A DNA stretch of 64,000 nucleotides from Microcystis aeruginosa FD4 (GTDB taxonomy: Bacteria > Cyanobacteriota > Cyanobacteriia > Cyanobacteriales > Microcystaceae), in NCBI RefSeq assembly GCF_009792235.1, contig NZ_CP046973.1, positions 2,418,001 to 2,482,000 on the forward strand, in the 5' to 3' direction. The position numbers were made by a program, and so were the translations under genes. Numbering within the stretch: the stretch's first letter is position 1; each line of letters opens with the position of its first letter. Below are positions 42,508 through 51,374 of the stretch, one piece after another. The notes below the pieces were generated by a model. That model ran no database searches. It saw only the letters and a list, made by a program, of their open reading frames with translations, and was not told the origin of the DNA.

Positions 42508-43806
42508 TTAGGCCAAGAATTTTGGACCCAAACCGACTTTCGGCGCGTACACCGCCCGATCGCCCAATTCCGCTTCGATGCGTAATAAGCGATTATACTT
42601 AGCCACCCGTTCACTGCGACTGAGAGAACCGGTTTTAATCTGTCCGGCATTAGTAGCCACCGCCAGATCTGCGATCGTGGTGTCTTCCGTTTCTCCGGAA
42701 CGATGACTGATGACAGAACGATAACCGTGACGGGTGGCCAGGGCGATCGTTTGTAGGGTTTCCGTCAAAGAACCGATCTGATTGAGTTTAATCAGGATCG
42801 AGTTAGCAATACCGAGATCGATCGCTTTTTGCAGACGGATAGGATTAGTCACCATCAAATCATCGCCCACCAACTGAATCCGCGCCCCCAGTTTATCGGT
42901 CAATAATTTCCAGTTATCCCAATCCTCCTCGTGTAAACCGTCTTCAATAGAAATAATCGGATAGCGATCGACTAAACTGGCCAAAAAATCCACCATTTCG
43001 GCGGGAGAATGGGCCGAACCATCGTAGAGGTATTGACCATCCCGATAGAATTCATTGGCGGCCACATCCATAGCCAAAGCCACCTCCGACCCTGGTTTAT
43101 AACCAGCACGTTCGATCGATTCAATCAAAATATCCAAAGCTTCCTGATTTGAAGCCAAATTAGGAGCATAACCGCCCTCATCGCCCACACCGGTCAGTAA
43201 TTTGCGTTCGTGCAAGGCCTTACCCAAAGCGGCGAATACTTCCGCCCCCCAACGCAAACCTTCCTTAAAAGAATCGGCCCCGATGGGGAAGATCATAAAC
43301 TCCTGAAAATCGACGTTATTATCAGCGTGAGAACCGCCATTGATCACGTTCATCATCGGGACGGGTAGCACATTAGCCATCGGGCCCCCCAGATAACGAT
43401 AGAGAGGCAATCCCAGATCCGCCGCCGCTGCTTTGGCCGTAGCCAGAGAGACGGCCAGGATAGCATTAGCCCCTAATTCTCGTTTATTGGCCGTGCCATC
43501 GCGCTCGATCATAGCTAAATCGATACTAGCTTGGTCGAAAGCATTCATCCCCTCCAAAACCGGGACGATTTTTTCGTGGACATTGCGAACCGCTTTCAGG
43601 ACACCCTTACCACCGTAACGCTGGGGATCATCATCGCGTAATTCGTGGGCCTCAAAACTACCCGTAGAAGCACCACTGGGAACTTGGGCCAAACCCATCG
43701 CCCCCGATTCTAACAGCACTTCCGCTTCGATCGTGGGACGGCCGCGGGAATCTAGAATCTCCCTAGCTGCGATCGCTTCGATGGGAACTTCAATTTTATC
43801 TAACAT
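42508..43806 (-). CDS. eno: Enolase
   Basis: At 432 residues it is a complete enolase, dehydrating 2-phosphoglycerate to phosphoenolpyruvate in the cytoplasm. Motifs seen are AREILDSRGRPTIEAEV, GASTGSFEAHELRDDD, PVPMMNVINGGSHADN, GDEGGYAPN, ISIEDGLHEEDWDNW, LVGDDLMVTN (metal ligand) and SHRSGETEDTTIADLAVATNAGQIKTG (catalytic Lys/His region). It stands without co-directional partners of the same pathway. The DUF3887 gene lies 46 bases upstream on the same strand. Confidence 0.98.
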   Translation of the reverse strand: MLDKIEVPIEAIAAREILDSRGRPTIEAEVLLESGAMGLAQVPSGASTGSFEAHELRDDDPQRYGGKGVLKAVRNVHEKIVPVLEGMNAFDQASIDLAMIERDGTANKRELGANAILAVSLATAKAAAADLGLPLYRYLGGPMANVLPVPMMNVINGGSHADNNVDFQEFMIFPIGADSFKEGLRWGAEVFAALGKALHERKLLTGVGDEGGYAPNLASNQEALDILIESIERAGYKPGSEVALAMDVAANEFYRDGQYLYDGSAHSPAEMVDFLASLVDRYPIISIEDGLHEEDWDNWKLLTDKLGARIQLVGDDLMVTNPIRLQKAIDLGIANSILIKLNQIGSLTETLQTIALATRHGYRSVISHRSGETEDTTIADLAVATNAGQIKTGSLSRSERVAKYNRLLRIEAELGDRAVYAPKVGLGPKFLA

Positions 43807-43852
43807 AACTTATCGTCTCCAACTCAATTTACGGGGTAATTTCGGCTGATTA

Positions 43853-44614
43853 CTAATTGCCTAAAGGGAAATCCACGTTGACAATCTGCTTTTGATCATC
43901 AAAAACGAGGATTAAAGTATCCGTCAGTTTTTGAAATTGAATCGACACCAACACCAGATCCACACCGTCCGTATCCGAACCTTTTCTGACCTGAGTTCCC
44001 ACAATCCGACGCACGGGGCCGGTACGCTTAAGTAAATTTTCCCAAGCACCTTGTACTCTGGTGGGGAAAACCTCAGCTTTCAGGAAAGGGTGTAAAAAAC
44101 CTCGGGCCAGGCCGTAGTCTTTATTGACCAAAGCCGTGACAAAAGCGATGCCAATCTCAGAAATACTGCGAAATTCGGGAAAATCGGCGGCAACTATCTG
44201 ACCAGACCGGTTAAAGGTAATTACCACATCTTCGGTAACTTTCTCAAATTCAACGGTGACAATCACCAGATTGGCATTGATAGCATCGAGTAGCTTGCTT
44301 TTGACAATGCGCTTAAACGGTCCAGTATTGTCAGTGACTTGGCTTTCCCAGACCTTTTGCAGTTTTTCGGCAGTCCAGAGGGGTTTTAGTTGGGGTGACA
44401 AAGCTGCAATCACCTTGTCGTATTGTTTAGTTCCCAACCATTCTACTAACTGCCGAGCTTGCTTTTCTTCCTGAACGGGATCACCAAGAGCGATCGCGTT
44501 TGGTTCTAGGTTCGCCTGTACTGGTGAAACGCTGAACGCGGTCCAAGGCAGGGAAAAACCCATTAAACACAAAGAGAGAATCGATACCCGTTTCGCTAAT
44601 GAAAGCCGCATCAT
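43853..44614 (-). CDS. Secreted protein with two DUF3887 repeats
   Basis: From the Met at 44614 the protein is 253 residues with a clear signal peptide (KRVSILSLCLMGFSLPWTAFSVSPVQA). An in-frame Met 20 codons upstream (44674) would precede the signal sequence and is less likely. Two repeats of a DUF3887-like domain follow: KQARQLVEWLGTKQYDKVIAALSPQL with WESQVTDNTGPFKRIV, and IAFVTALVNKDYGLARGFLHPFL with WENLLKRTGPVRRIV. This fold often handles small hydrophobic ligands or sits on hydrolases. Function unknown. Confidence 0.78.
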   Translation of the reverse strand: MMRLSLAKRVSILSLCLMGFSLPWTAFSVSPVQANLEPNAIALGDPVQEEKQARQLVEWLGTKQYDKVIAALSPQLKPLWTAEKLQKVWESQVTDNTGPFKRIVKSKLLDAINANLVIVTVEFEKVTEDVVITFNRSGQIVAADFPEFRSISEIGIAFVTALVNKDYGLARGFLHPFLKAEVFPTRVQGAWENLLKRTGPVRRIVGTQVRKGSDTDGVDLVLVSIQFQKLTDTLILVFDDQKQIVNVDFPLGN

Positions 44615-44729
44615 TTCAGCTATTGCTCCGCAAATAAATAACGTTTTTTCACTTGACGATTGAATTGATGCCATTGTTCATTAGTTAAAGCATTCAACAT
44701 CGGTCGATCGGGCAATATCTCTCCTCTTG

Positions 44730-46808
44730 TTATACTGGTTTAACGATTAAAACTACCGCCGAACGCGCTTGCACCCGATAAGTTTCCGATTCAATAGCGG
44801 TGACGGCATCTAAATCACAGGCTGCCTCGGACAATTGCCCAGCAGTATCGATGACACGATGCCATTTTTCCTCTGGGAATAGGGGGGGTAACTGGAAGTT
44901 GAGAGATTCCCAGTAAGCGTTGAGCATAATGTGTAAATACTCATTCGCCTTGGGATGACGCAGGGAAAAAGCTAAACTGCGGGAATCTTCCGACCAATCG
45001 GGTTTACTCAACTGTACACCATGCCAACTGAGATGGGGTTCAAGACTGGTATAGGTGACTTCTAGCAATTTTTCCTGACGGAAAAGAGCTAATTTTTTAC
45101 TAAAATCGATCAGTCTCCTTACGAAACACCAAAGATCGAACTCTTGCTCTACCGCACTCCAATCGAACCAACTTAACTGGTTATCCTGACAATAGGCGTT
45201 ATTGTTGCCCTTTTGGGTGCGTCGCACTTCGTCCCCCATCAACAGCATAGGTGTTCCTTGGGAAATGAACAGGATCGTTAAGAGATTTTTTATTTGTTGC
45301 AGTCGCAGGGTTTTAATCGCCTCGTTATTGGTTTCCCCTTCTATCCCACAATTCCAGCTAAAATTATCGTTGCCACCGTCCCGATTCTCCTCGCCGTTAG
45401 CCTCGTTGTGTTTCTCGCCGTAGGAAACTAGATCGTTAAGGGTAAAGCCATCGTGACAGGTAACAAAATTTATACTTCTATTGACATCGGTGTTAGGTCT
45501 GTGGTATATGTCGGGGCTTCCTAAAATCCGCGCCGCTAATTTGCTGACTATGCCGGTATCTCCCCGGACAAAAGCGCGCACATCATCGCGAAAAGGACCA
45601 TTCCACTCGGAAAACCAATCGGCAAATTCGACAAATTGACCGACACTATACAATCCTGCCGCGTCCCAAGCTTCAGCGATTAATTTTGTGCCGGCTAAGA
45701 CTGGATCCGATTCGATCGCCCAGATCATGTTATAACCTTTTTGTAGGATCGGTTCCCCGTCCACATTGCGCGATAATACGGCCGCTAGGTCAAAGCGAAA
45801 ACCATCCACGTGCATTTCTGACACCCAATAGCGCAAACAATCCAGAATCATTTTGCCCACAATCGGATGACTGCCCTTGAGGGTATTACCACAGCCGCTA
45901 TAGTTGCTATAGATGCTTTGATCTTCCCCATCGAGGATGTAGTAGGTGCGATTATCGATACCTTTCAAGGAAAGAGTCGGCCCGATTTCGTCCCCCTCGG
46001 CGGTATGATTGAAAACTACATCGAGAATCACTTCGATCCCCGCTTTGTGTAAAGCTTTCACCAGATCTCGAAATTCATTCAAAGGACCGAACGGTGAGCG
46101 ATCGCTACTGTAATCGGCATGGGGCGCAAAAAAGCCGATCGTGCTATAACCCCAATAGTTAGTTAACCCCGGCATGGCCGCAGCGGGATCAAAGTAATGA
46201 ATCGGTAACAATTCCACGGCTGTAATGCCTAGGTTGGTCAAATAGGGTATTTTTTCGATTAATCCCGCAAAAGTACCTCTTTTTTCCTCGCTAACGCCGG
46301 AATTCGGGTTGCGAGTAAAGCCCCCGACGTGCATTTCGTAGATAAAACTGTCAGAGTAGGGAGTGCGTGGCGGTGCGTCATCTTCCCAATCGTAGCGGCC
46401 TGGATCCACTACCAGACCCCGCAAAGCTCGAGGGCAATTATCGCCTTTTTCGCTGGCAGCTTGTCGATCATAAATTTCCGCACCGACAATCGCTTTCGCA
46501 TAGGGATCAAGAACTACTTTATCAGGATCGAAGCGATGACCCAGGGCCGGATTATCCGGTCCATAGACTCGATAAGCATACACTTGACCCGCTCCAAGAC
46601 CGTGAACGAAAATATGCCAATAGAAAAAGGTGCGGTTTGTTTGCGGGGTGAGGAGAATAGTCCGGCTAGGTACGGGAGAATTAGCATCATCAAATAATAA
46701 TAATTCGATCGCAGTGGCATACTTAGAAAATAGTGAGAAGTTGACACCATCGGCCAAGACAGTCGCACCGACGGGATGGCTTTTACCGTGATCAGTTTTT
46801 AAGGTCAT
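44730..46808 (-). CDS. glgX: Glycogen debranching enzyme GlgX
   Basis: The ATG at 46808 (rather than a TTG at 46814) gives 692 residues, the normal GlgX size. The N-terminus is a CBM48-like domain (HPVGATVLADGVNFSLFSKYATAIELLLFDD). The GH13 barrel shows ILDVVFNHTAEG, DGFRFDLAAVLSR (nucleophile Asp), KLIAEAWDAAGLY (acid/base Glu) and NFVTCHDGFTLNDLV. It hydrolyses alpha-1,6 branch points left by phosphorylase during glycogen breakdown. A MITE lies 44 bases upstream of its start (46852-46965), so part of its promoter region may come from it. Confidence 0.95.
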   Translation of the reverse strand: MTLKTDHGKSHPVGATVLADGVNFSLFSKYATAIELLLFDDANSPVPSRTILLTPQTNRTFFYWHIFVHGLGAGQVYAYRVYGPDNPALGHRFDPDKVVLDPYAKAIVGAEIYDRQAASEKGDNCPRALRGLVVDPGRYDWEDDAPPRTPYSDSFIYEMHVGGFTRNPNSGVSEEKRGTFAGLIEKIPYLTNLGITAVELLPIHYFDPAAAMPGLTNYWGYSTIGFFAPHADYSSDRSPFGPLNEFRDLVKALHKAGIEVILDVVFNHTAEGDEIGPTLSLKGIDNRTYYILDGEDQSIYSNYSGCGNTLKGSHPIVGKMILDCLRYWVSEMHVDGFRFDLAAVLSRNVDGEPILQKGYNMIWAIESDPVLAGTKLIAEAWDAAGLYSVGQFVEFADWFSEWNGPFRDDVRAFVRGDTGIVSKLAARILGSPDIYHRPNTDVNRSINFVTCHDGFTLNDLVSYGEKHNEANGEENRDGGNDNFSWNCGIEGETNNEAIKTLRLQQIKNLLTILFISQGTPMLLMGDEVRRTQKGNNNAYCQDNQLSWFDWSAVEQEFDLWCFVRRLIDFSKKLALFRQEKLLEVTYTSLEPHLSWHGVQLSKPDWSEDSRSLAFSLRHPKANEYLHIMLNAYWESLNFQLPPLFPEEKWHRVIDTAGQLSEAACDLDAVTAIESETYRVQARSAVVLIVKPV

Positions 46809-46851
46809 TGTCAAGAGAGAAGAAGTGATTAGAAGTAGTATAAGATTATTC

Positions 46852-46965
46852 GGCGTTGTTGAATCAAGGTATGAATGCTAACTGTGTATCGCATCCAAAA
46901 GTTAGTTTTGGTCTAGGTTTTAAGAATCTCACCCAAGAAGATTCAGAATTCAAATCAGCAACGCC
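46852..46965. mobile_element. MITE-like element B (114 bp, GGCGTTG ends)
   Basis: The copy has the same length as 16642-16755, with GGCGTTGTTGAATC and AAATCAGCAACGCC ends and diverged inner sequence. It separates the glgX promoter side from the dockerin relic, and its insertion probably destroyed the upstream part of that gene. Confidence 0.8.
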
Positions 46966-47056
46966 AGATTTTCATGGAGATGGCGTGATTAATTTTCAAG
47001 ACCTTGCCCTATTCAATAAAGCACTCAATTTACCGAGAGATCAAGGAAACAATTAG
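46966..47056 (+). pseudogene. Dockerin/EF-hand-like C-terminal relic
   Basis: Directly after the MITE the frame reads PDFHGDGVINFQDLALFNKAL and ends at TAG 47054-47056. D-x-x-G-D-G-x-x-N-x-x-D-L-x-x is the calcium-binding loop of type I dockerin repeats. Only one repeat remains, and the rest of the host protein is gone. It probably derives from a large secreted or surface protein gene. Confidence 0.6.
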
Positions 47057-47515
47057 GGGAGTTTTAAATGGCCTTTACCGAAGATTTTAGGCTTGATTAA
47101 GCCAAAAGGTTTTTAGCATATTTTTCTCCACCGTTAAATGATACAGGATAAATGATTCAGACTAGCTCTAACCCAATTTTAACACAAAATCAACCCAACA
47201 AACTCCCCTGACCTCAATCTTTTAAATTAACGTCTTTAGATTATTTCATAATCAAAAGTTCATTACCAAAGCGAAAGAATTACGCAAAATGGTGATAGTC
47301 ACTTTACCTATTTTTAAGGGAGGATAATTCATCTGCGATGACTGGGTGAAAATTAATCATTAAATCAATTTATAACAAGCAATCGAGGGTTTTACTATCG
47401 CGTTAATGTACCTAAAAAACTAGCTATCACTTTATTTTAGCTCTTGGAAATAAAATTAAGATAAAGCGTACTAGAATAGATAATTTATTCGTTTTAAAAA
47501 AACGCATTCAATCAT
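47057..47515. other. Intergenic region with TA-associated repeat
   Basis: No gene was found. Positions 47174-47250 (AATTTTAACACAAAATCAACCC through TTAAATTAACGTCTTTAGA) recur with changes at 48063-48136 and in part at 54476-54520, each next to toxin-antitoxin or defence genes. The remainder is AT-rich without clear structure. Confidence 0.55.
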
Positions 47516-47755
47516 CTATTTTAATAAATGTTCTATTTCTTCATCTGTAAAACCAAATTGTCTAAAAATTCGTAAAACATAAGCAGGGGACATTTCTTTT
47601 GCACCTATATCGATAGGAACGATTCGACGTTGATTATACAATACTCTACAATATAAACGATGATCACCTTTTCCTTCTCGATAAAATTGACAGCCTCCTT
47701 TTTCAAGAATTTTGATTAGTGCTTTGGGTTTAAGAGAAGGAATATTTTTAGGCAT
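47516..47755 (-). CDS. hicA: HicA-family mRNA interferase toxin
   Basis: A 79-residue protein. LKPKALIKILEKGGCQFYREGKGDHRLYCR contains the G-x-x-x-x-R-x-x-G-S/D-H-x-x-Y pattern with the catalytic His of HicA. VPIDIGAKEMSPAYVLRIFRQFGFTDEEI matches the C-terminal helix region. HicA cleaves mRNA in the ribosome context and is neutralised by HicB. It overlaps the hicB 3' end by eight bases and is transcribed after it. Confidence 0.9.
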   Translation of the reverse strand: MPKNIPSLKPKALIKILEKGGCQFYREGKGDHRLYCRVLYNQRRIVPIDIGAKEMSPAYVLRIFRQFGFTDEEIEHLLK

Positions 47756-48011
47756 AAACTTTTCTGAGTTCGTAAGTTTCGGGAGTTTCAGAATCTCCCA
47801 CAGTTAAAAATTCATGAAGTTCGTCTATAGGAATAGGACTGGTATAGATATTGGCTTGATCATGATAAATTTCCCAAAAAGATTCAATCGCTTCTTTTAG
47901 TTTCTCAATAGCTTTTTCCTGAGTTTCTCCTTGTCCAACTAATCCATTTTCAAGACATAATGAAACCCAATAATCTGCACTTTTTCTCAGAATAACAGTA
48001 TAAAAGTTCAT
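47748..48011 (-). CDS. hicB: HicB-family antitoxin
   Basis: An 87-residue protein with a HicB-type beta-rich N-terminal half: NFYTVILRKSADYWVSLCLENGLVGQGETQEKAIEKLKEAIESF is the family signature (Y-W-V-x-x-x-x-x-x-G-x-V-x-x-G-E-T-x-E-E-A). It lacks a recognisable C-terminal DNA-binding domain, so autoregulation may involve the complex. It is the first gene of the hicBA pair. Confidence 0.9.
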   Translation of the reverse strand: MNFYTVILRKSADYWVSLCLENGLVGQGETQEKAIEKLKEAIESFWEIYHDQANIYTSPIPIDELHEFLTVGDSETPETYELRKVYA

Positions 48012-48062
48012 GGTGATTGTTCCGTTGAAATTTTAATCGGGGATTAGAATTTACTCCAGCTT

Positions 48063-48136
48063 AATTTTAACACAAGACCAACCCAACAAACTGCCTTACC
48101 TCAATCTTTTAAATTAACGTCTTTGGATCATTTCAT
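48063..48136. repeat. TA-associated intergenic repeat (copy 2)
   Basis: This stretch matches 47174-47250 with about ten differences (AATTTTAACACAAGACCAACCC through ACGTCTTTGGATCATTTCAT). The repeat lies downstream of MITE B's dockerin relic in one case and upstream of the hicBA pair in this one. It may mark recombination points at which TA modules were gained. Confidence 0.7.
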
Positions 48137-48300
48137 CAATAGACAATAAATAAAGCGCATTATACTTTGTTAATGCAGCCGATCGGAAAAGCGATCACAC
48201 TGCCAATATTCTGCCAAATGCGATCGCAAATCCCCATTTTTACAGAAAAAATGATAATATAAAACTCAAATTTGAACTATTGTTGTGGAAAGATACTAAG

Positions 48301-48423
48301 ATGACAAAGTTACAATTAATTCAAGCGGAAATTGAAAGCCTTACTTCTGATGAATTTTTGTATTTAAGAAATTGGATTAATAAGTTAGACGATCAACAAT
48401 GGGAAAAACAAATCAAATTTTAG
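48301..48423 (+). CDS. Small RelB/Phd-like antitoxin candidate
   Basis: The ATG at 48301, after AAAGATACTAAG, opens a 40-residue protein: TKLQLIQAEIESLTSDEFLYL, then RNWINKLDDQQWEKQIKF. It is short, helical and acidic in the middle, as expected of an antitoxin that wraps a RelE/ParE toxin. Its stop is at 48421-48423, and the toxin ATG at 48399 lies inside its end, so the two are translationally coupled. It is too short for usual gene callers. Confidence 0.65.
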   Translation: MTKLQLIQAEIESLTSDEFLYLRNWINKLDDQQWEKQIKF

Positions 48424-48608
48424 CAAGAAAGAATTTTGAGCTTTTAAAGAGTGACTTAAATCATCCTTCTTTGTCTTTTAAAAAAGTTGGAAAGTTTTGG
48501 TCGGCAAGAGTTGGTATTAATTATAGAGCTTTAGCTTTTAAAGATGGGGAAGATTATATTTGGGTGTGGATAGGAAGTCATGAAAAACAGGAAAGATTAT
48601 TAAAATAA
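48399..48608 (+). CDS. ParE/RelE-like toxin
   Basis: A 69-residue basic protein: LLKSDLNHPSLSFKKVGKFWSARVGINYRALAFKDGEDYIWVWIGSHEKQERLLK. The layout of a helix then strands ending in W-x-G-x-H-x-x-Y/Q matches the shorter cyanobacterial ParE/RelE-like proteins. FWSARVGINYRALAF is the core strand pair, with R as a likely RNA- or gyrase-binding residue. It overlaps the small antitoxin gene at 48301. Confidence 0.8.
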   Translation: MGKTNQILARKNFELLKSDLNHPSLSFKKVGKFWSARVGINYRALAFKDGEDYIWVWIGSHEKQERLLK

Positions 48609-48724
48609 AAGCGATCGCTTTTTTATTGCCAAAATGTAGTTAAACAAAGTGCAACCCAACACCAACCAAATAAATTAATAATTGATCATCTTGGATCGCA
48701 CTCAATCTACAGGAGATAGCCATT

Positions 48725-48964
48725 TTAAAACAGTATTTTTAATAGTTCATCTTTACTTAGATTAAAATGTAGAGCGACATCACGCAAAATATTATTTAAA
48801 GTGCCTATTTTGAGAGGATTATGAGCAGGAATAGTAATCTGATGTGTACCATTTTCAGAAGTAGTTAGTCTAATATGGCTACCCGTTTGACGACTCACTT
48901 CATAACCTAACTCAGACAATTTTTTGATTAAGTCATCACTGGATAAATCTCTGGGTAGCTTCAT
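48725..48964 (-). CDS. hicA: HicA-family toxin (second pair)
   Basis: A 79-residue protein with LSELGYEVSRQTGSHIRLTT, the R-Q-x-G-S-H-I-R motif whose His is catalytic in HicA ribonucleases. TIPAHNPLKIGTLNNILRDVALHFNLSKDELLKIL, the C-terminal helical half, follows. Its start overlaps the stop of the HicB-like gene by four bases (ATGA). It is distinct in sequence from the 47516 HicA (G-S-H against G-D-H). Confidence 0.9.
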   Translation of the reverse strand: MKLPRDLSSDDLIKKLSELGYEVSRQTGSHIRLTTSENGTHQITIPAHNPLKIGTLNNILRDVALHFNLSKDELLKILF

Positions 48965-49170
48965 ACCGCAAATACCTCATCCCTAACAATATGTAAACGA
49001 ATAATTTTAGGGCGATTTTCCCTATCATCATAATGACAATTAACGGCATCTTTTACCATTTCTCGTAAAGATTGTAAATCATCGGCTTCGGTAAAAATAG
49101 ACTCGCCTAATGCCCTTGCTGTATATCCCCCTTCCGGTGCATCTTCCACTAAAAAAACTATTTCTGTCAT
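48961..49170 (-). CDS. hicB: HicB-like antitoxin (second pair)
   Basis: A 69-residue protein: EIVFLVEDAPEGGYTARALGESIFTEADDLQSLREMVKDAVNCHYDD is the HicB-type fold (E-G-G-Y-T-A-x-A-x-G-x-S-I-x-T-E-A-D-x-x-x-x-L). Homologues are often misannotated as a 2-oxoisovalerate dehydrogenase subunit. It is the first gene of this pair. Confidence 0.85.
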   Translation of the reverse strand: MTEIVFLVEDAPEGGYTARALGESIFTEADDLQSLREMVKDAVNCHYDDRENRPKIIRLHIVRDEVFAV

Positions 49171-50073
49171 ATTTCCTTCTTGACTCTCTAAATTTTTGCA
49201 GTAATTTTAATTATAGTTTGTTTAGTTTTTTAGATAGCACTTTTTAAAGCTTACAAGATTAGCATTCGCCGTTTATCAACCCTAATCGCCCCTTTATTGC
49301 CAAAATGTAGTTAAACAAAGTGCAACCCAACACCAACCAAATAAATTAATAGTTGATCATGTTGGGTTTCGTGCCTCAACCCAACCTACAAGATCGGCGA
49401 TCGCACCCGATCAGAAAAGCGATCGCACTTCATCAATTCACTCCGAGTTCGCCTTTTGAATTCCTCAATTCTTTTCTCTATCACTCTAGGGTTCGGGTTT
49501 TCCCAGTCATCTAGAGAATTATAAAGAATTGCTGGAATTAATACTTTTCTCTTTTTGTCAAATTTTATGTTAAGAAATATGTGACTATAGGATCGAGAAA
49601 ACGGGTTTCTTAAAGAAACCCGTTTTCTCGACTCTGAGTCAAGTTAATCAGGTGGCTGGTAGGAGAAATCAAGGTTTAACCGCACCGAATTTAATTTGAT
49701 TTTCTCTGATTCATGAATAAACCTGATGAATAAGCATATTTTATATCCTATTGACGGTAGAAAAAAACGGTCTTAGGATGATGGAAACCATTAATTGATG
49801 ATTTGATAGTTTTTAAGCTTAACCAGCACTGCGGGTTAAATAGTTGGGGAGGTTTTGGGGACGGCGAACGGTGTATATTCCAGCAGTAAGCTCAGACGCA
49901 TTTAAATTTAGATTGTCGATGCTTGAAGCCTTTGGCTGACATCGATTACTCGATCAACTTAAACGTCGAAAAGCTTAACAGCATGGCAACACCATGATGA
50001 GTTGATATACTCTAAGGATAGCATCTTGAAATATTGAGTCAATGCAAGTTATTTAAGTAATAGATGACACATT
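49171..50073. other. Long intergenic region with repeats, no supported gene
   Basis: These 900 bases contain a copy of AGTTAAACAAAGTGCAACCC through GATCATGTTGGGTT at 49309-49368 (also at 48640-48690). They also hold a degenerate TGTTGGGTT/AACCCAACC repeat (49359-49392) and the 17-base-arm palindrome 49594-49630. From about 49770 to 50070 the DNA has higher GC and looks like decayed coding sequence, with in-frame text such as GVYIPAVSSDAFKF, but stops interrupt it and I cannot identify the source. Confidence 0.5.
49594..49630. repeat. Perfect palindrome CGAGAAAACGGGTTTCT, inverted
   Basis: Seventeen-base arms are separated by three bases. The core is shared with the hairpin after plsC at 37490-37520. 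No gene ends here, so it is a dispersed palindromic repeat rather than a dedicated terminator. Confidence 0.8.
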
Positions 50074-51357
50074 ATGTTTTTAACAAAACATCCCGATCTG
50101 AAGCTAAACATTCCTTGGTATTTAACTCAAATTAGTTTTTTGCTGTTGCCTATCAACCCCTTATGGGGAATGTTAGTTATTTGTACAGCGATTATAATAA
50201 TTTTTAGATTAAAATATAGAGTCATTATTTCTCAATATATTAATTGGGGATTTGCTATCTTAGGTGGCTCATTAATAATGACCAGCCTTTTTGCCTTTGA
50301 TCGGGTTTCTGCCATCTCTGGATTGATAAATTTTTTCCCTTACTTCATTATTTTTGCTGGACTCAGCCAACTACTTTACTCAGTGAGTACATTAGAACAA
50401 TTAGCAAGGATAATATACTTTGGTTCAGTTCCTATAACCGTGTTAGGCTTTGGACAAATTTGGTGGGGATTACAAGGAGAAATACAAAATATATTGATCC
50501 CTGGATGGTATTTAAGAGCAATGGGCAATCCTTCTGGTAGGATGTCATCTTTATTTTATCATGCTAATTTTCTAGCAAGTTTTCTAACTATTATTTGGGT
50601 GTTGGGACTGGGCTTAATAATTCTAGAGTTAAGAAAATCGAATACTGATAAAAAAATTTTTTATCTTAGTCTGCTTTTGGTCATCAATTCCCTAACATTT
50701 ATTGCTCTAATTTTAACTCATTCTCGTAATGGTTGGATGACTACATTAGTAACTTGTCTTGCTTTTGCTATTTATTTAGGCTGGCGATGGATTTTGCTAA
50801 CAGTAGCAATCGTGAGCGGGGCGATTATTATCGCTGCTTTTGGCAATCCTCCAGTAAGAGATTGGTTTAGATTAATTGTTCCAATGTTTATTTGGGCTCG
50901 AATAAACGATCAATTTTATCCTAATCGAGATGTAGAAACTCTCCGAATAACTCTGTGGAAATTCTCCTGGCATTTAGCCCTTAAGTCACCTTGGAAAGGA
51001 TGGGGTTTAGGAAGTTTTAAACATCTCTATCAGCCTCAATCTCAGATAGTAATAGGACATTCACACAACTTAACACTGATGCTTCTGTCTGAAGTGGGGA
51101 TTCCCTGGACAGTTTTTTTCTATTTTTTAGTTGGCTGGATATTGGCAAAAGGGATTATACTTTTAACCAAAATAAATCTGGATAACTCAGAAGAAAAATT
51201 GATTATATTTACTTATTTAACAGCTTTTTTTGCTTGTATATTATTTCATGTCTTTGATGTTACTATTTTTGATGAAAGAGTCAATCTTATATCCTGGTCG
51301 ATTTTGTCAGCGATTCATGGCTTAACAAATAATAAAAAAAGAAAATATTTTACCTAA
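50074..51357 (+). CDS. O-antigen ligase-like (Wzy_C family) membrane protein
   Basis: A 427-residue integral membrane protein with about ten hydrophobic helices. A long middle segment, LTHSRNGWMTTLVTCLAFAIYLGWRW, and a periplasmic loop with ETLRITLWKFSWHLALKSPWKGWGLGSFKHLY follow. H-S-H-N in GHSHNLTLMLLSEVG is the conserved family element near the end of the loop. The family ligates or polymerises polysaccharide at the periplasmic face (WaaL, Wzy) and includes IctB-like proteins. It is followed at once by a GT2 gene, which supports a glycan role. Confidence 0.82.
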   Translation: MFLTKHPDLKLNIPWYLTQISFLLLPINPLWGMLVICTAIIIIFRLKYRVIISQYINWGFAILGGSLIMTSLFAFDRVSAISGLINFFPYFIIFAGLSQLLYSVSTLEQLARIIYFGSVPITVLGFGQIWWGLQGEIQNILIPGWYLRAMGNPSGRMSSLFYHANFLASFLTIIWVLGLGLIILELRKSNTDKKIFYLSLLLVINSLTFIALILTHSRNGWMTTLVTCLAFAIYLGWRWILLTVAIVSGAIIIAAFGNPPVRDWFRLIVPMFIWARINDQFYPNRDVETLRITLWKFSWHLALKSPWKGWGLGSFKHLYQPQSQIVIGHSHNLTLMLLSEVGIPWTVFFYFLVGWILAKGIILLTKINLDNSEEKLIIFTYLTAFFACILFHVFDVTIFDERVNLISWSILSAIHGLTNNKKRKYFT

Positions 51358-51374
51358 ACTAAATATTCTTGTAA

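Noticed and set aside
44615..44729. Short minus-strand frame MLNALTNEQWHQFNRQVKKRYLF between glgX and the DUF3887 gene
   Set aside because: Only 26 residues and no family signal; it may be a relic or chance, so it was not listed as a gene.
46367..46768. Several ORFs of 84-122 residues overlapping glgX
   Set aside because: Shadow frames inside a well-supported GH13 gene.
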